64,000 nucleotides of DNA from Paenibacillus fonticola DSM 21315 (lineage in GTDB: Bacteria; Bacillota; Bacilli; Paenibacillales; Paenibacillaceae): positions 14,050 through 78,049 of the forward strand of contig NZ_KB907268.1 of NCBI RefSeq assembly GCF_000381905.1, in the 5' to 3' direction. This document shows positions 24,582 to 32,565 of this stretch, piece after piece (the first letter of the stretch is position 1; every line of letters starts with the position of its first letter). Both the position numbers and the translations under genes were made by a program. Below the pieces are notes generated by a model, which ran no database searches, had not been told where the DNA came from, and saw only the letters and a list, made by a program, of their open reading frames with translations.

Positions 24582-26567
24582 ATGAGAGTAATGCGGGTTC
24601 AGTTCATGTTATTCGTTTTATTGTTCGGCACTCTGCTTTCCAACGCGTCTGTTCAGGCTGGCAATCAACTGGCAAATCAACCGGCAGATCAGGCAAGCAA
24701 AGCGAATTATGCCGATATAGAATCTTTTATGGATCAAGAAATGAAAATACAGATGCAAAAGTTCAACATCCCGAATGCTGCCGTATCCGTTGTCGCTAAT
24801 GGGGAGGTTATCTTCAGCCATGGATATGGCTATGCCGATCGGGAGAAGGAGCTCCCCGTAAACCCGGAGCATACGCTGTTTCGGATGGGATCAACCTCCA
24901 AGCTGCTGACTTGGACCGCCGTCATGCAGCTTGTCGAACAGGGGAAATTGGACCTTGAAGCTGATATCAATACATACTTGGACTTTAAAATGCCGGACCG
25001 GCTCTATACACAATCAGCACAGGAGCCTGCTGCCGCGCCGATTACCTTAACCCACCTCATGACCCATACCGCCGGGTTTGAGGACTATCCCGACATGATT
25101 TTCAGGCTGGATGAGCAGCAAATGCTCCCACTTGCAGATTATGTGCGTACTTATATGCCGCAACGGGCATTTCCTCCTGGCGAGGTCGTAGCGTACTCCA
25201 ATTATGGTACGGCATTAGCCGGCTATATTGTCGAGAGGGTAGCGGACCAAATATTCGAAGATTACGTAGATCAGCATATTTTTACACCGCTTGGGATGGA
25301 ATACAGCAGCTTCCGCCAGCCGCTGCCGGAACGATTGCAGCCGCATATGGCACGGGCGTATCGGCTTGCGCAAGGGGAATACGAAGAAGGCAGATTTGAA
25401 TTCGTTCCTGGTCCAGCTGGCGGCATGAGCAGTTCGGCAGCGGACATGTCAAAATTTATGCTGGCTTATTTTTCAGGAGAGAACGAGCAAGGAGGGCGCA
25501 TCCTTCGTGAAGAAACGATCCGTTCCATGCGGAATCAGCAATTTACACAGCATCCCTTGCTGTCCGGCACAGCGTTCGGATTTATGGAGGGAGTCTTTAA
25601 TGGAGAACGGACGCTTTTTCATGGCGGAAGTACGATGCTGTTCGATACGGGGCTGTATTTGGTTCCTGAGCGAAATCTCGGCTTGTTCGTTTCCTACAGC
25701 GGGGGCAGCTATTTGGCCCATCTCGGCTTGTTTCAAGCATTAATGGATCATTACTATCCTGCCCCTCCTGCAGATCATCCGCTGCCGCCTGAAGGGACGA
25801 TTGAACGTTCCCGCCAATATGTCGGGGAATATCAGCAGAACAGGCGCAGCTTCACGACTTCCGAACGGTTTTTAAGCTTAACGATGGGACTGATTCAAGT
25901 ACAGCTGGACAAAGAGGGCTACCTGCTCGTCAGCCATGCAGGAGAAATGAACCGTTTTGTGGAAATAGAACCTGGCATTTACCTTAATTTAAGGGAGCAG
26001 GGAACACAGGATTATTATGGCGGCTTCCGTACGATTGTGTTCGGTGTTGACCCTTACGGCAACACGATGCTCATGTCCGACGGTCCGATGACGTATTCGA
26101 AGGCTCCCTGGTATGCGTCCAGTTCGTTTACGTTTCTAACTATAATCGCTATTTTACTGTTTATTATAATCTCTCTCTTATTCTGGAGCATTCGAGGGGT
26201 ATTCCGGCTTATTAGACGGTCTAAATCCCGAACAACGTTACCTCCAAAATTGGCCCGTGCCGCAGCAGGAATTGCCATTGCGTTCGGTGTACTGACGCTG
26301 GCTATCCTGATCGGAGTCGCTATTAACGGCCAAATTGACCCTGTGTACGGCTTGCCGCAGGCAGCCTTTGGCGTAATGCCTTCATGGAATTCTGTGCTGG
26401 ATGTGCTTCCGTGGTTGCTGATTACCATTGGTATATTCATGATTATATTTGCGGTCATCGCAGTATGGAGAAAGTATTGGAGAATATCCGGACGTATCCA
26501 CTATGTCCTATTTACCGCCGCGGCCTGGATGCTGTTATCGCTGTTCATGTATTGGCAGCTCATTTAG
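24582..26567 (+). CDS. Membrane-anchored serine hydrolase, beta-lactamase (class C/PBP4*) family
   Basis: This is an extracytoplasmic hydrolase of the PF00144 family (D-amino acid peptidase, esterase or beta-lactamase activities are known). The 661-aa protein has an N-terminal signal (about 1-25) and catalytic SxxK in MGSTSKLLTW. The YxN motif is in AYSNYGTALAGYIV, and HGG is in LFHGGSTML. After about residue 510 there are four hydrophobic helices, so the catalytic domain is tethered outside the cell. ATG 24582 is chosen for its spacing from AAAGAGG. The substrate is not predictable; cotranscription with the TetR gene suggests an inducible function. Confidence 0.88.
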   Translation: MRVMRVQFMLFVLLFGTLLSNASVQAGNQLANQPADQASKANYADIESFMDQEMKIQMQKFNIPNAAVSVVANGEVIFSHGYGYADREKELPVNPEHTLFRMGSTSKLLTWTAVMQLVEQGKLDLEADINTYLDFKMPDRLYTQSAQEPAAAPITLTHLMTHTAGFEDYPDMIFRLDEQQMLPLADYVRTYMPQRAFPPGEVVAYSNYGTALAGYIVERVADQIFEDYVDQHIFTPLGMEYSSFRQPLPERLQPHMARAYRLAQGEYEEGRFEFVPGPAGGMSSSAADMSKFMLAYFSGENEQGGRILREETIRSMRNQQFTQHPLLSGTAFGFMEGVFNGERTLFHGGSTMLFDTGLYLVPERNLGLFVSYSGGSYLAHLGLFQALMDHYYPAPPADHPLPPEGTIERSRQYVGEYQQNRRSFTTSERFLSLTMGLIQVQLDKEGYLLVSHAGEMNRFVEIEPGIYLNLREQGTQDYYGGFRTIVFGVDPYGNTMLMSDGPMTYSKAPWYASSSFTFLTIIAILLFIIISLLFWSIRGVFRLIRRSKSRTTLPPKLARAAAGIAIAFGVLTLAILIGVAINGQIDPVYGLPQAAFGVMPSWNSVLDVLPWLLITIGIFMIIFAVIAVWRKYWRISGRIHYVLFTAAAWMLLSLFMYWQLI

Positions 26568-26628
26568 CGGCGAACAGGGATAAGCGGGGGACAAATTGAT
26601 ACTGTGGGGAAAAATGCGGGAGATAATT

Positions 26629-26805
26629 CATGAAATAAACCGCAAGGAAATAAATAGTGAGGAATTAAACCGCAGGAAATAAATCGTAAACCACGTTAAG
26701 GAAATAAAAAGTAAGTAAATAATCGTAAGTAGATAAACACTAAGTAAATAAGCATTAAGAAATAAACTCTTCGTAAATAAACTCTAAGTAAATAAACATT
26801 GTATG
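26629..26805 (+). repeat. 15-nt AT-rich tandem repeat array
   Basis: About eleven degenerate copies of GTAAATAAACACTAA (14-16 nt each) fill most of the gap between the serine hydrolase and the MDR reductase gene. No gene is seen in it. Confidence 0.85.
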
Positions 26806-26827
26806 CTTCGGCAAGAGGGGGCTAGGC

Positions 26828-27820
26828 ATGTGCATGGATAACCAATATATCGTCTTTCATGAATTCGGAACGCCTGAAGACGTTCTGAAAGTCGAGCGCA
26901 AGGCCGTTACAGCCCCCGGGCAAGGCGAGATACTGGTACGAATGATCGCCCGGCCGATCAATCCTTCGGATCTGATTCCGATCCGGGGATCATATTCGCA
27001 CCGGATATCGCTTCCCTGCATTCCCGGATACGAAGGCATTGGCATCGTAGAGGACGTGGGGAAGGATGTCGCCCAGGAGCTGATTGGCAAGCGGGTGCTG
27101 CCGCTGCGGGGCGAAGGCACCTGGCAGCAATTCGTGAAGGCGCCAGTATCCTGGGCCGTTGCGATTCCCGATGCCGTAACGGATGATCAGGCTGCGCAGC
27201 TGTATATTAACCCGGTGACTGCCTGGCTTATTTGCCGGGAGATCTTGGGCTTGAAGCCAGGTGCAATTCTCGCCGTCAATGCGTGCGGCTCGGCGCTTGG
27301 GCGGATTTTGGCTCAGTTGTGCACCATTTTTGGCGTAAGGCTCATCGCTGTGACGAGAAATGACCGTCACACGAAAGAGCTGCTTGAATTGGGCGCGGCC
27401 TCCGTGATCAACACGGATGAGACTCCGCTAAAGCTGGCCATCATGGAGCTAACCGGCGGCAAGGGGGCAGACGCTGCGGTGGATATGATCGGGGGCGGGC
27501 CCGGTACGGAGCTGGCTTGCTGCGTACGTACAGAAGGAATGTTCGTAACGCTAGGGCTTCTATCAGGGGTGCCGCTGGATTGGGCAGAAATCAGGCGCAG
27601 CACGAACGCAGCGGCGACGATGTTTCATCTGCGGCATTGGAATCAGACGGTTAGCGTTCAAATGTGGCAGGATACTTTTAGGGAGCTTATTTCCTTAATC
27701 CAGTCGAAAAAGCTGGCACTGCAGCCGCCGAGGTCGCGCTTTGAACTGCGCAAGGCAGGTGCCGCGGTGCGTGCCGCTGAAGCTTCCGGGAGGAACACGG
27801 GGAAATGCTTCCTTACGTAA
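26828..27820 (+). CDS. Zinc-independent medium-chain dehydrogenase/reductase (enoyl reductase or quinone oxidoreductase-like)
   Basis: This is an NADPH-dependent cytosolic reductase. The 330-aa protein has the N-terminal GroES-like fold with RPINPSDLIPIRGSY and PGYEGIGIVEDVG, then a Rossmann domain with NACGSALGRILAQL (a variant of the AxxGxxG nucleotide motif). It lacks the catalytic and structural zinc cysteine sets of alcohol dehydrogenases and resembles 2-enoyl thioester reductase/MECR-like proteins. The AAGAGGGGG site precedes the start at 26828. It stands alone. The substrate is unknown. Confidence 0.85.
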   Translation: MCMDNQYIVFHEFGTPEDVLKVERKAVTAPGQGEILVRMIARPINPSDLIPIRGSYSHRISLPCIPGYEGIGIVEDVGKDVAQELIGKRVLPLRGEGTWQQFVKAPVSWAVAIPDAVTDDQAAQLYINPVTAWLICREILGLKPGAILAVNACGSALGRILAQLCTIFGVRLIAVTRNDRHTKELLELGAASVINTDETPLKLAIMELTGGKGADAAVDMIGGGPGTELACCVRTEGMFVTLGLLSGVPLDWAEIRRSTNAAATMFHLRHWNQTVSVQMWQDTFRELISLIQSKKLALQPPRSRFELRKAGAAVRAAEASGRNTGKCFLT

Positions 27821-27917
27821 CCCGGCACTAAATTCCCGATATCACGATGCTGGGTGCCCATCTTTTGTTCTAGTTGCAGGCTTAAGGTTGCTATCAAACT
27901 TGCTTGTTGCTACTGGC

Positions 27918-27998
27918 TTACGGACACAGAAGCCGCTATTTGACCTGTTATCGTAGTTCACACAACTTAACGGACACCAGCGTCCTTATTGGCCCCAA
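27918..27998 (-). repeat. Dispersed TCCGTTA-type repeat, copy B1
   Basis: This reads TTACGGACACAGAAGCCGCT in its first module and AACGGACACCAGCGTCCTTATT in its second. It aligns with the reverse complement of copy A (14-95) at roughly three-quarters identity. Confidence 0.75.
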
Positions 27999-28028
27999 AT
28001 TTGCGTATGAAGCCAACTTTCGGGCACC

Positions 28029-28101
28029 TTAGCGGAACCACGGTCCGTTAGCCTTCTGAAAACCGAAATTTTCGTGAAATAGCGGAACCTGTGTCCGTAA
28101 C
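28029..28101 (+). repeat. Dispersed TCCGTTA-type repeat, copy B2
   Basis: The modules TTAGCGGAACCACGGTCCGT and AAATAGCGGAACCTGTGTCC are in the same orientation as copy A and inverted relative to B1. Each module is itself an imperfect palindrome. Confidence 0.7.
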
Positions 28102-28224
28102 ACAGAGGCATGTGTGACAGGTGAGGCACATGTGATTATGGGGGAGGAAATCCACCATCTTGTGCGGAGAGGTGTATCAAATTCAGCGACAGGATCATAG
28201 CGAGGGATGGCGGAATAACAAAAA

Positions 28225-28258
28225 GGAGCCCTGCTGCTAAATATCATAACAGGGCTCC
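28225..28258 (-). terminator. Terminator of the MerR gene
   Basis: GGAGCCCTG (28225-28233) pairs with CAGGGCTCC (28250-28258). The minus strand continues with TTTTTG. Confidence 0.85.
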
Positions 28259-28343
28259 GATCAACTCTATTGTGTTTTCCCGACTTACCTTAATTCAGTA
28301 CGTTGGTTTCATTTCAGCATTGCAATATTGCAGTATTGCAACG

Positions 28344-28724
28344 CTATCGGCCAGCGTACTCCTCATACTGCGCGCTGAAATGATTGATTTTCGTCGTTAC
28401 TTTTTGCAAATGCTGCTGCATGATTTGGATTTCGTTCTCGACGTTCTTCTTATGCTCGATCAAAATCTTGCAGCGCTGCCTCAGTGTTCCTCCGCCTTGT
28501 ACGCTTAAATCGACGAATTCCTTGATCTGCTTAATAGGCATGCCTGTTTCCTTCAGGCAGCAAATTAATCCAAGCCACTCCAAATCGTCGTCGGTAAAGC
28601 GGCGTATGCCGCCTTCACTGCGCTTGACGAACGGCAGCAGTCCTTCTTTTTCATAATAACGCAAGGTGTGACTAGGCAAATTAGTTTTTTCCGATACTTG
28701 TTTAATGGAGTAGATCATCGCCAT
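28344..28724 (-). CDS. MerR family transcriptional regulator
   Basis: This 126-aa regulator has an N-terminal winged HTH (YSIKQVSEKTNLPSHTLRYY then EKEGLLPF) and a coiled-coil dimerisation helix (about 85-120). There is no Cys cluster typical of metal sensors; CC occurs only in the GLICCLKETG stretch. It is divergent from an aldo-keto reductase gene whose promoter has the 19-bp spacer characteristic of MerR activation, so it probably activates that gene in response to a reactive compound, like AdhR-type regulators. Function is inferred. Confidence 0.9.
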   Translation of the reverse strand: MAMIYSIKQVSEKTNLPSHTLRYYEKEGLLPFVKRSEGGIRRFTDDDLEWLGLICCLKETGMPIKQIKEFVDLSVQGGGTLRQRCKILIEHKKNVENEIQIMQQHLQKVTTKINHFSAQYEEYAGR

Positions 28725-28761
28725 CTTAATTCTCTCCCGAATATAATTTGGTGTACAGCTC

Positions 28762-28792
28762 TTGACTTGAAGTTAACTTTAACCCTTAAGAT
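28762..28792 (+). promoter_or_regulatory. MerR-type promoter and operator
   Basis: TTGACT (28762-28767), a 19-nt spacer and TAAGAT (28787-28792). The spacer holds the palindromic core CTTGAAGTTAACTTTAA. The over-long spacer is the hallmark of MerR-activated promoters. Confidence 0.85.
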
Positions 28793-28848
28793 TCTATTGT
28801 ACAATACAAGAAGATGATCCAAAAGTTTAGACAAGGAGGATATGAATC

Positions 28849-29766
28849 ATGAGAACGATGAAACTTGGAACCAGCAACCTGGAGGTGCCGGTGATTGCCG
28901 TTGGCTGCATGCGCATCAATTCGCTCGGACAAGCCGAGGCGGAGAAATTTGTGCAGACGGCGCTTGAAGCAGGGGCGAATTTCTTTGACCATGCGGATAT
29001 TTACGGCGGCGGCAAATGCGAGGAGATTTTTGCGGACGCGATCCATATGAATGATGATGTCCGTGAGAAAATCATCCTGCAGTCCAAATGCGGCATTCGC
29101 CAGGGCATGTTCGATTTTTCCAAAGAGCATATATTAAATTCGGTTGACGGTATTCTGAAAAGATTAAAAACCGACTATCTCGACGTGCTGCTGCTGCATC
29201 GTCCTGACGCCTTGGTGGAACCGGAGGAAGTAGCAGAGGCGTTCGACAAGCTGGAGAGCTCAGGCAAGGTACGTCATTTTGGGGTCTCCAACCAAAAGCC
29301 GATGCAAATCGAGCTGTTGAAGAAGCATGTGAAGCAGCCGCTAGTTGCGAATCAGCTGCAGATGAGCATCACGAATGCGACGATGATTTCCAACGGAATC
29401 AACGTCAACATGGAAAATGACGCTGCAGTTGACCGTGACGGCAGCATTCTCGATTATAGCCGATTGCATGATATGACCATTCAGCCATGGTCGCCGTTCC
29501 AATACGGTTTCTTTGAAGGGGTTTTCCTTGGTAACGAGAAGTTCCCTGAACTGAACCAGAAAATCGATGAGATCGCGGCAAAATACGAGGTTTCCAACAC
29601 GACGATCGCGATTGCATGGCTTCTCCGTCATCCGGCCAAAATGCAGCCGGTGACCGGGACGATGAATCTGGAGAGAATCCTGGACTGCTGCAAAGCTGCT
29701 GACATCACGCTGACGCGTGAGGAGTGGTATGAAATTTACCGTGCTGCGGGGAATGTGCTTCCGTAA
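28849..29766 (+). CDS. Aldo/keto reductase (YdhF-like)
   Basis: This is an NADPH-dependent reductase of aldehydes or ketones in the cytosol. The 305-aa TIM-barrel protein has FFDHADIYGGG (catalytic Asp and Tyr), LQSKCG (Lys) and LLLHRPD (His) of the AKR tetrad. ITQPWSP-like sequence (IQPWSPFQYG) and PVTGTMNLERI near the C-terminus bind cofactor. AAGGAGG precedes ATG 28849. It is divergent from a MerR gene and likely its target. A strong terminator follows. Confidence 0.92.
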   Translation: MRTMKLGTSNLEVPVIAVGCMRINSLGQAEAEKFVQTALEAGANFFDHADIYGGGKCEEIFADAIHMNDDVREKIILQSKCGIRQGMFDFSKEHILNSVDGILKRLKTDYLDVLLLHRPDALVEPEEVAEAFDKLESSGKVRHFGVSNQKPMQIELLKKHVKQPLVANQLQMSITNATMISNGINVNMENDAAVDRDGSILDYSRLHDMTIQPWSPFQYGFFEGVFLGNEKFPELNQKIDEIAAKYEVSNTTIAIAWLLRHPAKMQPVTGTMNLERILDCCKAADITLTREEWYEIYRAAGNVLP

Positions 29767-29805
29767 ACGGAGCGGCGAAGGGAAAGTTATTGTTTTAGCA
29801 ATAGC

Positions 29806-29840
29806 AAAGCGGGGGCATCGTACATGCCCCCGCTTTTTTT
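29806..29840 (+). terminator. Terminator of the aldo/keto reductase gene
   Basis: AAAGCGGGGGCAT (29806-29818) pairs perfectly with ATGCCCCCGCTTT (29824-29836), followed by further T. Confidence 0.95.
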
Positions 29841-29872
29841 ACAAGATAATATTAAGCTTCTGGGGGCTAGAT

Positions 29873-30132
29873 TTAATAAACATCACCACGATTATCAATG
29901 GCTATAATGTAAACAATCCGTTTCTGATGACAATTTCAAACAGGATCCGATAACTGCCTACCCGAAGTCGAAATCTTTTGTCAAAACCCTTTAGCGGCCT
30001 AATATCGCCAACTGGCGGTCTGGTGATTAAGCCAAGCAATGCTTTCCTTATTCTGCTTTGAACGAACTTTTCTTGCTTTCCAACAAACTTTACAGCGTCA
30101 CGGCTTAGTGTCAGTTGGTAGGTTGAGTTCAT
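29873..30132 (-). pseudogene. RelE/ParE-family toxin, frameshifted near its 3' end
   Basis: The frame starting at ATG 30132 gives a RelE-like protein (FDKRFRLRVGSYRILFEI) but stops at 29902 after 76 residues (NGLFTL). The adjacent frame, entered near 29919-29922, encodes IVYIIAIDNRGDVY and stops at 29873, which is the normal C-terminus of this family. A one-base loss in AAACCGG-like sequence would explain it. C-terminal residues of RelE toxins are needed for mRNA cleavage, so the product is probably inactive, or this is a sequencing error. The start overlaps the antitoxin gene by 35 nt. Confidence 0.8.
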
Positions 30133-30352
30133 TCATAGCTTCCTCCCATGACATAAATCCGCTGTCACTGTTTAACTGTCGCTGTTCTTCTTCGCTTAAT
30201 GGAACTTCATCAGGTGCTAATTGCTTAATCTCATCCCAATCCAGTTGGTTATGCTTTATAGAAAGATATTGTAAATAATCGTAAGCTGATTGCTGTGCGG
30301 TCTCAGGTAAACGTTCGAAGATTTGCCAAATACGATCTTTGCTCACTGACAT
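30098..30352 (-). CDS. Antitoxin of a RelE/ParE-type toxin-antitoxin pair
   Basis: This 84-aa acidic protein precedes and overlaps the toxin gene, the usual order for type II modules. The N-terminus (KDRIWQIFERLPETAQQSAYDYLQYL) is helical and the C-terminal part (LSEEEQRQLNSDSGFMSWEEAMNEL) looks like a toxin-wrapping tail. It resembles antitoxins of the DUF2281 type by pattern, with low certainty. A GGAGG-like site lies upstream of ATG 30352. Confidence 0.82.
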   Translation of the reverse strand: MSVSKDRIWQIFERLPETAQQSAYDYLQYLSIKHNQLDWDEIKQLAPDEVPLSEEEQRQLNSDSGFMSWEEAMNELNLPTDTKP

Positions 30353-30469
30353 AAATACACCTCCATTTGGAGATTATCGATAGATTTATTATACCATAAC
30401 TTAGCTATCGTTAGCCTAGTTATGAATATTACGAAGGTCTTTTGAAAGTCTTACGAAGATCATTCCTGC

Positions 30470-31069
30470 CTATGTAAGCTTCTCCCACTTCGCCCACATT
30501 TCCTGTGGATTCAGCTCATAAATATCGTTCTCTCTAAACATAAATTGGTGCATGATGAATTCCCGGCGGATCGTGGCAAAATCCTCATGGTAATTTTTGA
30601 TGAACGCATTGATTTCCGGCTCGCTGTATTTGCGGCCAAGCTCCAGCTCGGATACGAGATGCTCGAGTACGATCAGCTTCTTCTTCAGTTGGACGGGAAT
30701 GCTCTTCAACTTGCCCTCGGCGGTAAAAAAGTTCTTAATGACGGACTCTTTGATGCGCTGCTGCTGTTCATCCAGCATACTTGTTCCTCCTTCGGACGCC
30801 CGGTAAATGAGGTTGATTGTGGCGTCGGCGTTATTTTTCAAAAAATAGTGGTTCAGCGAGAAAAAGATCGTATTCTTATCCCTGCGTTCTTTAATCAGGC
30901 TCGCTTCTCGCAGCTTTGCGGCGTGATGCGTAATGGTGGCTGGGGTTACGCCCAGCTTCTTGGCTAATACTTGACCATTCAGTTCACCATCAGCGAGCAA
31001 AATTAAAATTTTAATTCTTGTGGGATCCGCGAGTGCCTTATGATAGTTGACGACCTTGTCTAATTGCAA
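30470..31069 (-). CDS. ArsR-type HTH regulator with DUF2087 domain
   Basis: This 199-aa protein has an N-terminal winged HTH (ALADPTRIKILILLADGELN, then VTPATITHHAAKLREASLI) and a C-terminal DUF2087 domain (about 112-185) with FFTAEGKLKSIPVQLKKKL. It lacks the Cys metal-binding box of ArsR. DUF2087 is often fused to ArsR HTHs; the sensed signal is unknown. It is a single gene. Confidence 0.85.
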   Translation of the reverse strand: MQLDKVVNYHKALADPTRIKILILLADGELNGQVLAKKLGVTPATITHHAAKLREASLIKERRDKNTIFFSLNHYFLKNNADATINLIYRASEGGTSMLDEQQQRIKESVIKNFFTAEGKLKSIPVQLKKKLIVLEHLVSELELGRKYSEPEINAFIKNYHEDFATIRREFIMHQFMFRENDIYELNPQEMWAKWEKLT

Positions 31070-31277
31070 AACCTAATCCCTCCTTAATAAAGATGATTTC
31101 AATCTGGTTGTTCCAGAATTATAGTTTAACAAATACTAAATTAGATGATTATCAAATTAGACATATATTAAATTACATATTACTGGAATAGAAACGCGCT
31201 GTCAATTGGTAGATCAAGAAAGCCATATTATCCTTAGATGCAATTGTGCAGCTATTTGACTGACAGGAACACTGAAG

Positions 31278-31305
31278 AAAAAAAGCCGCCCCTATCGGGA
31301 ACGAC
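31278..31305 (-). terminator. Terminator of the DUF1801 gene
   Basis: On the minus strand GTCGTTCCC pairs with GGGGCGGC (some G-T pairs) and is followed by seven T. Confidence 0.75.
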
Positions 31306-31308
31306 TTA

Positions 31309-31695
31309 TCAATTCTTGTTCTTTTTGGCTGCTGCACGTTCTGTATTTTCGGCAACTCTAAATTTAACGATCCTGCTTATTAAATCATAAGGCGGTGATT
31401 TTTCTATAGGGAATTGCACTGATCCTTTGGCATGTTTATATGCTGATAATTCATGTTCAAATTCACTGATTCCATTTGGTCCTGGATAAAATCCGATATG
31501 ATTTTTGAAGGCGGCAAAATGCACCAAATTTCCATGCAGTGCAAAAGTAGGCATTTGATAACTTATTTTTTCCTTTGCGTCCGGTGCAGCTTCTTTTATA
31601 ACCATTCTCACTGTTTCAAGTATTTCCTGAACATGAGGAGGGAACTTGGAAATATAATCATCAATCGAATCAAAAGTGATTTTGTTTCCTTCCAT
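31309..31695 (-). CDS. DUF1801 family protein (YdhG/iron-chaperone-like)
   Basis: This 128-aa cytosolic protein of the DUF1801 fold has the family motifs FPPHVQEILETVRMVIKEAA, KEKISYQMPTF, HIGFYPGP and a C-terminal ISRIVKFRVAEN. Related proteins were called frataxin-like iron chaperones in Bacillus (Fra/YdhG); the biochemical role of this copy is unproven. It is followed by its own terminator. Confidence 0.85.
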   Translation of the reverse strand: MEGNKITFDSIDDYISKFPPHVQEILETVRMVIKEAAPDAKEKISYQMPTFALHGNLVHFAAFKNHIGFYPGPNGISEFEHELSAYKHAKGSVQFPIEKSPPYDLISRIVKFRVAENTERAAAKKNKN

Positions 31696-31846
31696 GATTC
31701 ATGATTTCTCCTTTCATAAGCTCTGTTATCAGTATATCACCGTAAACAGACAATCCCCAAAAAGAGGATTTCATTGAGCTTTGTCGAATCAAACATAGTT
31801 CTTTATTCCTACATACATTTACAGTCAGCAAAGGAGTTGCTTAAGA

Positions 31847-32452
31847 GTGCAGCAAAACAACAGGACACCACATCAGCCGCAAGGATCAAGGACAAAGCCA
31901 GGATCAGGGCCAGGATCAGAAGCAGGGGCAGGAGCAGGAACAGGAACAGGCGCCAATCAGACGCAGGCTCGCAGAATGGCTGGCAATTCATCCGGGACAG
32001 CAGGGAGTCAAATGAACAGAGCACGCGGAAGCCAAACAGCTGCAGGCCAAGCAGCAGCAAGCCAAGTGCAGGGGCAGGCGAAGAAGGCTGGGAGGAAGAC
32101 GAGGAAGAAAACCAGCAACAAAGCTAGTAAGAAGCAGCCCGTTGACCGGCTGGGACAAGCTGTCGTGTCACTCATTTTCGGCATTTTCGGGATATTTTTA
32201 TTTCTATTGTCCTGCATCAAGATGAACATAGATTCACAGTATTCGTATACAACCTCACCGGGCACGATGGTTACCATTGTTATTGCTTATATCGTGAATA
32301 CCGCTGGTTTTATTTTGGGAATCCGGGCCAGACGCTCGGCCAATGGCAGGGGGATGGCGATCGCCGGGATTACGCTGACAGCGCTGCCGTTTGTGCTGAT
32401 GTCGTTGTTCATTGGCGGGGCGATTATACTAACGTTTCTTTTATTCAGGTAA
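31847..32452 (+). CDS. Small membrane protein with low-complexity N-terminus (DUF4190-like)
   Basis: This 201-aa protein has residues 1-95 poor in hydrophobics and rich in Gly, Gln, Ala and later Lys. That part is encoded partly by hexanucleotide-type repeats (GGATCAGG/GGAGCAGG). It then has three hydrophobic helices (about 105-126, 140-160, 172-200). The helix arrangement with an RARRSANGRGMAIAGI loop resembles DUF4190 proteins. GTG 31847 has AAGGAG 10 nt upstream. A longer open frame in another phase over the same DNA is a shadow. Function is unknown. Confidence 0.75.
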   Translation: MQQNNRTPHQPQGSRTKPGSGPGSEAGAGAGTGTGANQTQARRMAGNSSGTAGSQMNRARGSQTAAGQAAASQVQGQAKKAGRKTRKKTSNKASKKQPVDRLGQAVVSLIFGIFGIFLFLLSCIKMNIDSQYSYTTSPGTMVTIVIAYIVNTAGFILGIRARRSANGRGMAIAGITLTALPFVLMSLFIGGAIILTFLLFR

Positions 32453-32492
32453 CAGATTGGGAAGCTGGCCGTGCATTAAATGGTTTGGGTAT

Positions 32493-32543
32493 AAAAAAAG
32501 GATAGAGTCCGCCTAGCAAATTGCTAAAGGCTCTATCCTTTTT
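32493..32543. terminator. Bidirectional terminator
   Basis: GGATAGAG (32500-32507) pairs with CTCTATCC (32531-32538), flanked by an A-run on the left and a T-run on the right. It serves the convergent genes at 31847 and 32566. Confidence 0.88.
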
Positions 32544-32565
32544 CTCGTCTCTTTTTCTCATCATA

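Larger units (their letters stand above)
27821..28224. other. Intergenic region carrying two inverted dispersed-repeat copies
   Basis: No gene is seen. The region contains repeat copies B1 (27918-27998) and B2 (28029-28101) in opposite orientation, then unremarkable sequence up to the terminator at 28225. Confidence 0.6.

Noticed and set aside
31774-32127. Overlapping plus-strand frame (Arg/Ser rich) in the 31.8 kb gene
   Set aside because: It is a shifted reading of the same repeat DNA; the 31847 frame has a ribosome site and predicted membrane helices.
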